Origin: DASUCS01 sp041166745
GTDB lineage: Bacteria > Actinomycetota > Acidimicrobiia > Acidimicrobiales > JACDCH01
DNA length: 64,000 nt
Assembly (NCBI GenBank): GCA_041166745.1
Contig: JBEEGH010000001.1
Location: 48,599-112,598, forward strand
Direction of reading: 5' to 3'
Part shown: piece by piece, positions 1-8,778 of the stretch
How positions within the stretch are numbered: the stretch's first letter is position 1
How the letters are laid out: every line of letters starts with the position of its first letter
The notes under the pieces: generated by a model
Seen by the model: the letters and a program-made list of their open reading frames with translations, nothing else
Database searches by the model: none
Told to the model about the DNA's origin: nothing
Position numbers and translations under genes: made by a program

Positions 1-325
1 TCCGCCCGTGCTCATCGGAGCCCAGCCGCCGGAGTAGCATGAACACCATCGGTACGCGCCGGTAGAAGACGTCCGCTTCAAAACGCCGCTCGCGCCGGGC
101 CACGCCTGTCAAGGTCAGCGAGCAGCGCGGCCGCTGAATCGGCGGCATCCACCAAGTCGGGGGTACGTCATATCGCGCTGTGACGGCATACCCGGTGGCG
201 TAGCCCCAGGTCCCGAGCTTCCGAAGCTCCGGCACCCAACGATCGAGGAGGTGAAGCAACTGGCCGGCCTGGCCGGATCGGCGCACCGATGAGAGCAGCA
301 GCAGTTCGAGCGGCATCGCGTACAT
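1..325 (-). CDS. Unrecognised open frame, runs off the left edge
   Basis: An open minus-strand frame without stops runs from an ATG at 325 (a second in-frame ATG lies at 316) past the left edge, giving about 105 visible codons. The protein starts MYAMPLELLLL and contains a hydrophobic and basic mix including DRWVPELRKLGTWGYATGY. I do not recognise a family, and no Shine-Dalgarno sequence precedes either ATG. It overlaps the end of a transposase-like remnant on the other strand. It may be the start of a real gene or chance openness in GC-rich DNA. Confidence 0.3.
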   Translation of the reverse strand, partial: MYAMPLELLLLSSVRRSGQAGQLLHLLDRWVPELRKLGTWGYATGYAVTARYDVPPTWWMPPIQRPRCSLTLTGVARRERRFEADVFYRRVPMVFMLLRRLGSDEHGR

Positions 326-395
326 CAAGGACTACAGCCGACGAGCCGCACCGTTCCGTTGGACCTACCACGGCCGTCCACTGAAGGGGCGCGTA
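296..395 (+). pseudogene. Possible IS630-type transposase C-terminal remnant
   Basis: Reading plus strand, this stretch encodes IAYIKDYSRRAAPFRWTY followed by HGRPLKG. The 'Y-x-x-x-x-x-PF-x-W-T-Y' ending is typical of the extreme C-terminus of IS630-family transposases. No start or upstream catalytic domain is readable in the same frame, so at most a fragment is left. A perfect hairpin follows directly. The call rests only on the tail motif. Confidence 0.3.
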
Positions 396-416
396 AGTCA
401 CAATGACTTACGCGCC
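388..416. repeat. Perfect 13-bp inverted repeat with 3-nt loop
   Basis: Positions 388-400 (GGCGCGTAAGTCA) and 404-416 (TGACTTACGCGCC) are exact reverse complements around the loop CAA. It lies just after the transposase-like remnant and about 50 bp before the HIT gene. It could be a bidirectional terminator hairpin without a T-tract or two abutted insertion-sequence ends. Confidence 0.6.
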
Positions 417-463
417 AGAGCACTAGTGTCCGGAAGCATTGACCCGCACCTCCAGGGCGTCCT

Positions 464-895
464 ATGAACGCAACGATACTGAAGTTCGGCTATCCCGACT
501 CATGCTTGGCGGAGTATGAGTACTGGGTCGTGCTGCTCCGCCCTAAGCAAGTAACTGCAGGCTGCATGGTGCTCGCGTGCAAGGAAGACGTTGTCTCCCT
601 TGCGGGGGTTTCGCCGGCGGCGGGACAAGAACTCCCGATCGCGGCACGAGGCATCGAACGGGCGCTCGGGGCGTCGCTTCGCCCAGCGAAGTTGAACTAC
701 CTCGCGCTCATGATGGTGGACCCACACGTGCACTTCCACGTCATACCTCGGTACTCTGAGCCCGTTCAGGTGGGGGCTATAAAGATGACAGACCCAGGGT
801 GGCCGAAGCCTCCTGACCTTCAGGCCGTCCAAGATCTGATGCCGAGTGACACTGAACATCTGAGACAACTGCTGAGGAATGCTTGGCCACAGTGA
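464..895 (+). CDS. HIT (histidine triad) family protein
   Basis: This 143-aa protein carries HVHFHVIPRY near residues 87-96, matching the histidine-triad H-x-H-x-H nucleotide-binding motif. HIT proteins are cytosolic nucleotide hydrolases or transferases that act on substrates such as adenosine phosphoramidates or dinucleoside polyphosphates. The length is normal for a single-domain member. There is no clear ribosome-binding site before the ATG. It sits next to a broken nucleoside deaminase and a PurA-like enzyme, so three neighbouring genes deal with purine nucleotides. The family assignment is firm; the substrate cannot be read from the sequence. Confidence 0.8.
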   Translation: MNATILKFGYPDSCLAEYEYWVVLLRPKQVTAGCMVLACKEDVVSLAGVSPAAGQELPIAARGIERALGASLRPAKLNYLALMMVDPHVHFHVIPRYSEPVQVGAIKMTDPGWPKPPDLQAVQDLMPSDTEHLRQLLRNAWPQ

Positions 896-1498
896 GTGGT
901 CACCCATGCGACCCGGGAAGGGGTCTGCTGCACGGTTGGTGACGGTGGTTGAGACACTTCATGCTGCTTCGTCGTCGTCCTGAGCGCATGGCGGCGCCTC
1001 CGTGACCTGCACGAACGAGAACAGGGACGGACCGAGCCGGACCAGACGGCGCCTGTACTCATAACCCGACGGGTGGTCGCTAATGGGGTGCGGGACACGA
1101 TCGCCCCAACCCCCGCTGGGAGACATGTCGCTCAGTTGGGCGCGTCGAGCCCGTTCTCGGACGCTCCGTGAATCGGCACTCCATGGACGTGCTCACGCCG
1201 TTTCTTCCGCTCGCTTTCGGGACAGTCCAGCCGCTTGTGCGTAAGAAGCAGGAGAACCGTCGGCCTGTGCGCTTGCGAGAGGCAGCGGCGGGACCCTATT
1301 GGCCGGGGTCGACACTGTGCCCGAGCCGGCGTTGAGGTCGCGGAGTTGCGCCAGGTTGAGCGTGGTTATGGGCGCACGATCTGGGACACGCAGCCGTCGT
1401 TGGCGAGCAACCCGAGCCGTCGATCGGGTCGGTGTACGTATCTCGATGGCGAGCTAGGGACTCGCGAGCGTCGCGAGTTCCGCTGCCCAGTCCCGGCC
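896..1498. other. About 600 bp without a recognisable gene
   Basis: Short frames exist on both strands, but their translations are Arg/Ser/Pro-rich shadows without family resemblance. I see no repeat, tRNA or clear promoter. The stretch lies between the HIT gene and the remnants of a deaminase and may itself be decayed coding sequence. Confidence 0.5.
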
Positions 1499-1961
1499 CT
1501 ACCCAGGCGGAGCCGCAGACGCGTACTCGGCGAACAGTTGGGCGCTTGCCGCGCTCGGTACGCCCCCTCTAGGACCGGGATCGCGTAGCCCGGCATCGAC
1601 TCACGTTTCCGCCGGCGATCCCAGTCGGCGAACGCCTCGCAGCCGCCGTCGCTCGGCGACCTGAGCGCGTGTACGACCCGGCCCATCCGCGCCGTGAACG
1701 CCGCACCTAGGCACATTATGCAAGGCTCCAACGTCACGTACGGCGTTGCTCGTTCTCGACGTCCCCGCAGGCGACCGTCCGCTCGATCAAGCGCCAGCAG
1801 ATCGGCGTAAACGAGTAGACGGCCTTGCGTGCGCTCCCCGGTGTGCGCCTCGGCAAGGACCTCTTCGTCGGCCACAACGACTGCCCGATCGGCATCTCCC
1901 CGCCCGCCATGCCCTCGGTCGCAATGGCAAGAGCCCGGGACAAGCACTGCTCGTCATCCAT
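1499..1961 (-). pseudogene. Nucleoside/tRNA-adenosine deaminase-like pseudogene
   Basis: Three minus-strand frames together rebuild one cytidine/deoxycytidylate-deaminase-fold protein. The N-terminus MDDEQCLSRALAIATEG starts at 1961 and runs to GGEMPIG. A frameshift near 1885 then leads into VVVADEEVLAEAHTGERTQG and on to the zinc motif TLEPCIMCLGAAF (P-C-x-x-C). A second frameshift near 1565 leads into AQLFAEYASAAPPG and a stop at 1499. The usual catalytic H-A-E reads Y-A-D (LLVYADLLALD), so even a repaired protein should lack the zinc-ligand His and the proton-shuttle Glu. It lies next to HIT and PurA-like genes, hinting at a lost purine-modifying set. Confidence 0.65.
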
Positions 1962-2173
1962 CTCGACGATTCTGCACCCCGGTTGAGTCAGCAGCGTCGG
2001 AGCGTCACGCCGGGCCGTCCTCGCGAACAACACAGTCGAGCGCACCGGAGTGCGTCGGATAGTGTCGGAGATCGCGAGCGGACCCACTCGGGTGCGGATC
2101 TCCGGCCACAGCGGCCAGACGGAACAAGGCAGAGCTCGCTTCCAACGACCTGGCCGAGTTGGAGGTTCTGCAC

Positions 2174-3406
2174 ATGCCCTCGCACCCCACTTCGAGGACG
2201 CGCTCGCCGCACCACCCGATCACCGTCGTCGCCGGGCTGCAGTTCGGCGACGAAGGCAAGGGACAAGTGGTCGATGCGCTCGCAGCCGAGCATGACGTGA
2301 TCGTGCGGGTGAACGGCGGTGCGAACGCTGGCCACTCAGTTCGCGTTGCTGGCGAACGATTCGCGCTACATCTCGTCCCGTCCGGCATCCTGCGCCCCAC
2401 AACCTTGAACGTTCTCGCCAACGGGGTGGCGATCGATCCCGACGTGCTCCTCGAGGAGGTCGACGGGCTCCGTCAGCGCGGGATCGAGATGGACGGCCGG
2501 CTCGTACTCTCGCACGCGGCCCATGTCGTGATGCCATGGCACACGGTCGAGGACCGCTTGCGCGATCGCGCATCGGGACTCGGTACGACGGGACGCGGTA
2601 TCGGCCCGGCATATGCGGACAAGGCGCTGCGTGACTGCGCGATCCGGGTGTGCGACCTCCTCGATCCCGGCACACTGTCGCGGCGCGTGCCTGAGATCGT
2701 GGCCGTCAAGAACGCGACGCTCGGCGCGCTCGCAGGGCACGTCGGCGAGGCATTCGAGCCATTCGGCGCTGCGGCGATCGGCGACCGGTGTGCTGCCTGG
2801 GGTGAAGTGCTGAGGCCGTTCGTTGTCGACACCTCTGAACTTCTGTTCGACGCTCTGGACGACGGAAGGCGAGTACTCGTCGAAGGCGCCCATGCTGCAG
2901 GTCTTGACGTCGAACAGGGGACGTACCCCTACGTCACGTCGAGCGTGTGTCTGCCCAACGGCGTGGCCGCTGGTGCCGGCCTGCCCGATGGGTGCTTGGG
3001 CCGTGTGGTCGGAGTCGTGAAGGCGTACACGTCACGAGTTGGCGCCGGTCCCTTTCCAACCGAGTCCCACGGGACCGATGCGGATTGGCTGCGTGAGCGC
3101 GGGCGGGAATACGGCACGACGACCGGACGGCCGCGGCGAGTCGGGGGGCTCGACGTCCCGGCGATTGCCCGCCTCGCTCGCGTCGGTGGGGTGACGGAGG
3201 TCGCGCTGACCGGTCTCGGCGTGCTATTCGACGACCCACTGCGCGAAGGCGCTGAGACAATCCAGCAGATCGAGACCTGCATCGCGCCCGTCACCTACGT
3301 GGCCGTCGGCCCCGCCCGCGACGAGCTGCTGTCCCGCGCGAGTGACGGATCCACCTGCACCCTCGGGGCGACGATCAACACGGTTCAGAATGAGTCGGAC
3401 TCGTGA
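2174..3406 (+). CDS. Divergent adenylosuccinate synthetase (PurA) paralogue
   Basis: The 410-aa protein has the PurA fold signatures: FGDEGKG (residues 24-30), GTTGRGIGPAYADK (IMP-phosphate loop), GTYPYVTSS, and TTTGRPRR (aspartate loop). Canonical PurA joins IMP and aspartate using GTP. Here several key positions differ. The EGAQG glutamine that contacts IMP reads EGAHA, the guanine-selecting TKxD motif reads TGLG, and GGHNAGHT/GGNNAGHT reads GGANAGHS. The C-terminus is about 45 residues shorter than in E. coli. I chose ATG 2174 because GGAGG lies at 2161-2165; an in-frame TTG at 2159 is upstream. It is probably a specialised or resistance paralogue, not the housekeeping enzyme. Confidence 0.8.
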   Translation: MPSHPTSRTRSPHHPITVVAGLQFGDEGKGQVVDALAAEHDVIVRVNGGANAGHSVRVAGERFALHLVPSGILRPTTLNVLANGVAIDPDVLLEEVDGLRQRGIEMDGRLVLSHAAHVVMPWHTVEDRLRDRASGLGTTGRGIGPAYADKALRDCAIRVCDLLDPGTLSRRVPEIVAVKNATLGALAGHVGEAFEPFGAAAIGDRCAAWGEVLRPFVVDTSELLFDALDDGRRVLVEGAHAAGLDVEQGTYPYVTSSVCLPNGVAAGAGLPDGCLGRVVGVVKAYTSRVGAGPFPTESHGTDADWLRERGREYGTTTGRPRRVGGLDVPAIARLARVGGVTEVALTGLGVLFDDPLREGAETIQQIETCIAPVTYVAVGPARDELLSRASDGSTCTLGATINTVQNESDS

Positions 3407-3419
3407 CAGATCGTGCGAC

Positions 3420-4363
3420 GTCGGTGAGACGATCATGTGCGCGGGAGCCCGACACCGAATCGGCGCACTGGGTCGCCACCTCCCGAGACTTCTGGCGCGA
3501 CCGAACGCCGACCATCACCGAGGGCCTGGTATCCCGTGGACGATCGATACCGAGCCGGTTCGCGACCCAGATGGGCGTTGTCTCGTCCACTCGACAGAAT
3601 CGCGACGAGGGAGTTTCCGAGCAGGTTCGTGGTCGTCTCGTGACCCGCAATTAGGAGAAGAACTGCGGGCGATACAGGTCCGTCGTACGAGAGCGCTCCG
3701 CCATCGACAGCCGCACAAGCCGCGACACGAGATCCTCACCGCTTGCCCGAACGCGGTCACCCAAGAACGTGCCGACGTAGTCAGAGACTTCGACTATCGC
3801 AGCCGTCGCTGCCCGGAGTTCCTCGTCAGCCTGAGTGAAGTCCGAGTCGAGGTTGCGCGCAAGGCGGTCAGACCACGCTCTTATGAGGTCTAGATCCGCA
3901 GACGGAAGGCCGAAGAGCGCTGCCAAGACCTCAACGGGAAGGGGCCGGGCGAATTCGCGCACACAATCAATCACTTCCTTGTCGAAAACCTTCGCCGTCA
4001 ACTCGTCCACGAGGCGTTGCACCGAGTGCCTGGTACGAACGCACAACGGCAGCCGAGAACGCGTCACCGAGGACACCTCGTATCCTCGCGTGGTCCGGAT
4101 CATCGAGGAAGATGAAGGCGCGTAACTTCTTCAAGGTCACACGCTCCGGGTCATCCACCTCCAGATCCGCCCTGGAGATGTCTGAGCTACAGGCCGGATG
4201 ATTGAGGAGCGAATGGCAGTCTTCGTAACGAGTGACCAGGTAGAACCCGGCCGTACTCTCGTGGATTGACTCGCGATCTCCAAGCTCGCGATAAAACGGA
4301 TAGGCATCCCGCACAAACTCGTCATCGAGCGGGGTTGTAGAGCAGCCCCGGCGGTGAATCCAT
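3420..4363 (-). pseudogene. Decayed cytochrome P450
   Basis: Several minus-strand frames reconstruct a bacterial class I P450. The gene starts at ATG 4363 with MDSPPGLLYNP. An extra base in the G-run 4331-4334 shifts the frame into LDDEFVRDAYPFYREL. Further fragments are FIFLDDPDHARIRGVLGDAF, a middle segment shifted near 4030, the I-helix LLLIAGHETTTNLLG (shifted near 3660) and TPIWVANRLGIDR with VMVGV (shifted again). The haem-binding FGxGxHxC region is missing. It starts 20 bp after the acyl-AMP ligase stop, so it was the last gene of the biosynthetic operon. Real decay is likely because of the missing C-terminus, although base-calling errors could add to it. Confidence 0.75.
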
Positions 4364-4382
4364 GGTCCGTTCTTCCGGCTTG

Positions 4383-6038
4383 CTAAATCGATGGACCCGC
4401 TTCCACCGACTGGTGGGCATAGGACGACCAAAGTTGTCGTCGACGAGGTTTTCCGCTGGAGGTTCGGACAATCGACCTGCCGGGCGCTACAACGATCCGA
4501 TACTCGTCGCCATCGAACATCGATTGTGCGACTCGCTTGGCAACAGCCATCCACTCAGGGGTCGGTCGTTCGAGCAGAATCACGGCAAGCGTGCCTTGCG
4601 CTGCGTACCCCAGAAGGGCGCAACACCGAAGCGGATCGATCCCCTCGGCAACTAATCGTTCTTCGACATCCTCTGCAAAGACCGTTCTGCCGTTGGACTT
4701 TGTGGCATCCCCGAGTCGGCCCAGCGGATAGACCTGTCCGTTCAGTACGAACCCCGCATCGCCCGTACGGAACTTTTCACCGGACATTCTGTCACCCTCC
4801 GAAAGTCTACGACCTAGAGAGTGTCCGGTGACCTCGATCTCACCGACGACGCCGTCGAGAACCGAGCAGCCCTTCTCGTCTACGACGACCACTTCGCGTC
4901 CGGGCACGGGAAGACCGCAGCTGACAACACTCGCGGTGCCACCGGCAGTCCCGAGCGCGCCAGGTACAGGGCCTGCTTCCCCGTCAATGACCGCGCTCGC
5001 TGGTACCGCGCTCCAACGGTCCGTCGGCGGCACGCCCGAAACGGCGAGCGTTGCCTCGGCCATCCCATACGCGGGGCAGATGGTTCGGTCGGAAAGGCCG
5101 TTCCGTCCGAGGTGCTCCTCGAACGCTAGTAGGACATCAGCGCTCACGCGTTCGGAACCGACGATCAAGACGCGCCATGAGCCGAAGTCGAAGTCATCGA
5201 GCCGGGCACGCCGTACACGTCTGACGATATGTCGGAGCCCGAATGTGGGCATTGCACTTATGGTGGCCCCCCGCGCAGCGAAACACTCAAGGTACCTAAG
5301 CGGCGCTCGCACGAACTGGACAGGGGTCATGATGTCCAGTTCCAAACCTGCGGCGACCCCGGTGACGAGCATCCCGATCAATCCCATGTCGTGGTGCAGA
5401 GGAAGCCACGACGCTGCGCGGTCTTGCTCAGCATTAACTTCCAGCCAGGTCAGGATGGCGTCGACGTGCTCATCGACTCCGGCCAGATCCAGCATGACTG
5501 CCTTCGCCACACCACTCGAGCCCGACGTCAGCTGAAGTATCGCGGCGTGGTCCACGGCGCGGGCTGCTGAGAGCTCCATGTACTCGGTACTCGAATCCTC
5601 AGTCGCTCTGACGTCGACAACAACGGAGGCGAGTGCGCACGCGTCTTCTACAGAAACCCTGAGCGTGTCGCTGACGTAGATTGCCTCCGGGGCCAACGTG
5701 CCCGCAGCCGCGCGAAGGTGCTCGGTGTAATTCCGTCCCAGCACACCGGGCGGTGCGATGAGACAGGGTCGCAGACCCGCGTAGAGGGCGCCGTAGAACA
5801 TGACAACCTGCTCGAGAGGGTCGTCGGCAACTACAAGCAGGGACTGACCGGGCGCGTGCATCGAGGCCATACGCGATGCCTGACGCCGAACCATCGACGC
5901 CATCGTGGAGTAATCGAGGCGTCGCCACTCGCTGCTCTCGTCCGACAAGAAGCTGATCGCCTTGTCGGAGTCGGGTTCGTCGATCCACCGCAGAAAGCCG
6001 ACATCACCAGTGTGCGCGCTAACTGTCGACGCTGACAT
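4383..6038 (-). CDS. Fatty-acyl-AMP ligase-like adenylating enzyme
   Basis: This 551-aa ANL-superfamily protein should activate a carboxylic acid as acyl-AMP and pass it to the ACP two genes upstream. Visible motifs are the P-loop LQLTSGSSGVAKAV, SWLPLHHDMGLIG (strongly FAAL-like), YGMAEATLAVSG, FRTGDAG and a C-terminal SSGKPRR lysine motif. FAALs usually load medium or long fatty acids onto carrier proteins. I chose ATG 6038 because an AGGAGG sequence sits about 9 nt upstream; an in-frame longer start at 6077 would overlap the aminotransferase. It lies in a tight minus-strand operon. The acyl chain length cannot be predicted by eye. Confidence 0.85.
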   Translation of the reverse strand: MSASTVSAHTGDVGFLRWIDEPDSDKAISFLSDESSEWRRLDYSTMASMVRRQASRMASMHAPGQSLLVVADDPLEQVVMFYGALYAGLRPCLIAPPGVLGRNYTEHLRAAAGTLAPEAIYVSDTLRVSVEDACALASVVVDVRATEDSSTEYMELSAARAVDHAAILQLTSGSSGVAKAVMLDLAGVDEHVDAILTWLEVNAEQDRAASWLPLHHDMGLIGMLVTGVAAGLELDIMTPVQFVRAPLRYLECFAARGATISAMPTFGLRHIVRRVRRARLDDFDFGSWRVLIVGSERVSADVLLAFEEHLGRNGLSDRTICPAYGMAEATLAVSGVPPTDRWSAVPASAVIDGEAGPVPGALGTAGGTASVVSCGLPVPGREVVVVDEKGCSVLDGVVGEIEVTGHSLGRRLSEGDRMSGEKFRTGDAGFVLNGQVYPLGRLGDATKSNGRTVFAEDVEERLVAEGIDPLRCCALLGYAAQGTLAVILLERPTPEWMAVAKRVAQSMFDGDEYRIVVAPGRSIVRTSSGKPRRRQLWSSYAHQSVEAGPSI

Positions 6039-6052
6039 TGACCAGGCTCCTC

Positions 6053-7387
6053 CTACGCCGACACTCGTAGTCGCCAAATGCCCGCACTGTCGACGCTTGT
6101 CGACATCGACCGGGACAATCGTGACACCGTACCGGCAGACCGAGCCGCCGCCATTCCCGCGGCGAGGGCTTCATGGGCGACCCGGAAATCTGATTCGGTC
6201 GCGATGAGGGGTGGAAGCAGTCGCAAGGTCTGTGGTCGTCCGAGGCACGGCGAGTGGATGAGACCGTGGCCTGTTAGCTCAGCCATGACGTGACCCGCCG
6301 CCTCGGTCGAGCAACACTCGATGCCCCAAGCTGCACCCATGCCACGCGCTTCGGCGACCACGTCGGGATATCGCTCGGCAAGGTCGACAAAGATGCCGCG
6401 CATGGCGGCGTCGACGTCCGCCGATCGAGGAAGTAGCTCTCGGACGAGTTCAAGACCTGCCGTTCCCGCCGCACACGAGAGCGGATGGCCTGCGAAGGCC
6501 ATCGTGTGCACGAACGCGTCCGCCTTTAGAGGGGCGTAGAGGTCATCGCTGCACACGACTGCCGAAAGTGGCATGACCCCACCACCAAGCACCTTGCCGA
6601 ACAGGACCGCGTCTGGATCCAAGCCCCATTTCCCTGCTAGCGAAACGTGACCGCAACGGCCGAGACCCACCTGGATCTCATCTGCTAGCACGAACACCCC
6701 GTACGCTCGAGCCGCTGCTACTGCTTGACGCAAGAACTCGAGCGGGACTGGAGCGATACCTCCCTCGCCCTGTATCGGCTCGAAGATGAACGCGGCAACG
6801 TCGCCGCGTTCCAACTCGGCCACGAGCGCGTCGATCTCAGCCGGGACGTGCGTGCCGCCACCCAAGAGATCGGCAAGGCCTGCTCGGTACCTCTCGTTGT
6901 GCGTGACTGCGAGTGCGCCCATGCTCTTGCCGTGGTACGCGCCCTCGAGGGCAACAACCCGCCTGCGTCCGGAAGCAAGTCTGGCGAGTTTCAGGCTCGC
7001 TTCGACGGCGTCGCTTCCGTTGCATCCAAGCCACACACGTTGGAGGCGCGGAGCATCTAGCGCCTCGCACAAGCGCTCCTCAAAGAGAGGTGTCACTTCA
7101 TTCCCAAGGATGCGACTGGAGGTTGGCAGCTCCTCGAGTTGACGTCGGATCGCGTCAACTACCGCTGCGGGCCGATGGCCCAAGAGGGTCACTGCATAAC
7201 TACCAAAGTCCACGAGCCGGCGGCCGTCGGACAATGTGACAACGGATCCGTTGGCGAGTACCTCGATAGCACCTGCTCCGGCAAACCGCGCAGCAAATGC
7301 CGCAGCGCGCGAGTTGTGTCGACGCATTCGCTCAAATGTCGCTTCCACGCGTTCAGCGACAGTCTCGTCAATCGGCGAGTGCGGCAT
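6053..7387 (-). CDS. Class III PLP-dependent aminotransferase
   Basis: The 444-aa protein belongs to the acetylornithine/putrescine/omega-aminotransferase class. Motifs are GSDAVEASLKLAR (PLP-phosphate region), EGAYHGKSMGAL, FIFEPIQGEGG, VLADEIQVGLGRCG (PLP-pyridine Asp) and LFGKVLGGGVMPLSAV with the Schiff-base Lys. These enzymes transfer an amino group to an aldehyde or ketone. Next to an ACP, an acyl ligase and a reductase-like SDR, the likely role is amination of a chain-derived aldehyde, which is inference. The start at 7387 overlaps the ACP stop by about 20 bp; TTG 7399 is an alternative. Confidence 0.85.
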   Translation of the reverse strand: MPHSPIDETVAERVEATFERMRRHNSRAAAFAARFAGAGAIEVLANGSVVTLSDGRRLVDFGSYAVTLLGHRPAAVVDAIRRQLEELPTSSRILGNEVTPLFEERLCEALDAPRLQRVWLGCNGSDAVEASLKLARLASGRRRVVALEGAYHGKSMGALAVTHNERYRAGLADLLGGGTHVPAEIDALVAELERGDVAAFIFEPIQGEGGIAPVPLEFLRQAVAAARAYGVFVLADEIQVGLGRCGHVSLAGKWGLDPDAVLFGKVLGGGVMPLSAVVCSDDLYAPLKADAFVHTMAFAGHPLSCAAGTAGLELVRELLPRSADVDAAMRGIFVDLAERYPDVVAEARGMGAAWGIECCSTEAAGHVMAELTGHGLIHSPCLGRPQTLRLLPPLIATESDFRVAHEALAAGMAAARSAGTVSRLSRSMSTSVDSAGIWRLRVSA

Positions 7388-7610
7388 CGACCCTCTCAAG
7401 CACGTCTGCCACGGTGACTAACTCTTGAAGCTGGTCCGCGGAGAAGCGTCGATGGACGAGATCTTCCACCGTTGCGAGGATCTCGATCGCATCGATGGAG
7501 TCGAGCCCGAGATCCTCTTGCAGTCGACTCTGCGGTGTGATGTCCCCAGGCTGGACCTCGGTGTACTCCGAGATGAGGCGGAGCACCTCGTCTCTCACTT
7601 CACCAACCAT
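7368..7610 (-). CDS. Acyl carrier protein
   Basis: This 80-aa acidic protein has LGLDSIDAIE, where the serine accepts 4'-phosphopantetheine, followed by the usual helix II/III pattern ending VADVLERVDAALAD. It begins MVGEVRDEVLRLI at 7610, with stop at 7368 inside the start of the aminotransferase gene. As a free-standing ACP in this operon it should carry the acyl chain loaded by the FAAL-like ligase. The PPTase at 17351-18040 is a candidate for its activation. A longer upstream frame exists but reads through the intergenic gap as Arg/Ser-rich sequence, so the shorter start is preferred. Confidence 0.9.
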   Translation of the reverse strand: MVGEVRDEVLRLISEYTEVQPGDITPQSRLQEDLGLDSIDAIEILATVEDLVHRRFSADQLQELVTVADVLERVDAALAD

Positions 7611-7620
7611 CGTTATGCAC

Positions 7621-8778
7621 TCACTCGACTCTCGACCATGCCCGAACGTACAGCTCGGAGGGCCGACGAACGAACGCGGAAGGGACGTACTTGACCGGGT
7701 CGGATAACAGCTCGAAAGAGGCTCGCATCTCGGCCAACGCGCTAAGCAAGAGTGTCGCCTCGAGGGTAGCCAGGCGCGAACCCGCACATCGATGAATGCC
7801 AAAGCCGAATGCTAAGGGAGGTGGTTCATTCGAGCGGTCCAGCATGAAGGTCTGCGCACTCGAATAGCGCCGAGGGTCCACGTTGGCGGCAGCAGGCAAC
7901 ACAACGACTGTTGCTCCCGAGGGAATTTCGACACCACCGACCACCGACGGCAGTGTTGAGACCCTACGAAGGGCGACAATCGGCCCAACGAGCCGGAGCG
8001 CTTCGTCCACGAATCGAGGCGGCGCGTCCGTGAACTGATTCAGAAGCTGCGGGTTCTCAGCTAGCAGGATGACGAGGTTGCCGAGAAATGCGGCCGTTGT
8101 TTCGTGCCCTGCGATCAACAGAAGCATGAGCCCCGCTGCCAGTTCGGGCTCTTGCATACTGCTGGCGCGCAGGCGTTCGTAAGCACTCCGCGTCGGGTGC
8201 GGCAGATCGGCTAAATCGCGTACGGAGAGCTCGCGGAAGTAATCCTGCAGCATCTCGGCAGCCGCTCGACGACGTCGCGCCCCTTGCGCTCCCCCACTTA
8301 CCGCCACAATTGCGTTGCTCGCTGACTCGAGCATCTCCCAGTTGTCGACGTTAAGCCCAACGACGCGACAGATCGCCATGACCGGAAGTGGTCGACAAAT
8401 CGCGGACATCGCATCGATGCATGTGCCCGTTGCAGTCGCGGCAACCATCGAGGCGACCTCGCTCCGGAGTTCGCTTGCCGCGTGATCCAGCGACTCGCCG
8501 GCGAGAAAGGGCCCGAACTGTCTCCGCAGCTCAGTGTGGTCCGGCGGGTCCGAGAAGATCATGGTCTTCGCGCCGTACATGGTTCGTTCAGGAGGCTGTC
8601 GCAGAGTCGAGGAGAACGTCGTCGTGTCGGTCAACACCATCTGGGCGGCAGCTCTACCCCACACGTAGTACACGCCGAGCCGACCGTCACGTCCAACCTC
8701 GCCCCCATCGTGCAATCGCTCATACGTAGCAGAGGGATCGCGTCGAAACTCAGAAGAAAGAAGGTCGACGAGCGTCAT
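7621..8778 (-). CDS. Cytochrome P450 monooxygenase
   Basis: A complete bacterial P450 of about 385 aa. It shows the I-helix LLIAGHETTAAFLG, the K-helix EALR (ExxR), and the haem loop FGFGIHRCAGSRLA with the cysteine ligand. It lacks a membrane anchor, so it is a soluble class I enzyme needing separate ferredoxin partners, none of which is encoded nearby. ATG 8778 overlaps the SDR stop as ATGA; ATG 8784 is an alternative. The probable role is hydroxylation or desaturation of the cluster product. A second P450 of the cluster is a pseudogene. Confidence 0.9.
   Translation of the reverse strand: MTLVDLLSSEFRRDPSATYERLHDGGEVGRDGRLGVYYVWGRAAAQMVLTDTTTFSSTLRQPPERTMYGAKTMIFSDPPDHTELRRQFGPFLAGESLDHAASELRSEVASMVAATATGTCIDAMSAICRPLPVMAICRVVGLNVDNWEMLESASNAIVAVSGGAQGARRRRAAAEMLQDYFRELSVRDLADLPHPTRSAYERLRASSMQEPELAAGLMLLLIAGHETTAAFLGNLVILLAENPQLLNQFTDAPPRFVDEALRLVGPIVALRRVSTLPSVVGGVEIPSGATVVVLPAAANVDPRRYSSAQTFMLDRSNEPPPLAFGFGIHRCAGSRLATLEATLLLSALAEMRASFELLSDPVKYVPSAFVRRPSELYVRAWSRVE

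Noticed and set aside
820..1098. Minus-strand ORF of 92 codons between the HIT gene and the deaminase remnant
   Set aside because: The translation is Arg/Ser/Thr-rich, overlaps the HIT gene and shows no family motif; it behaves like a shadow frame.
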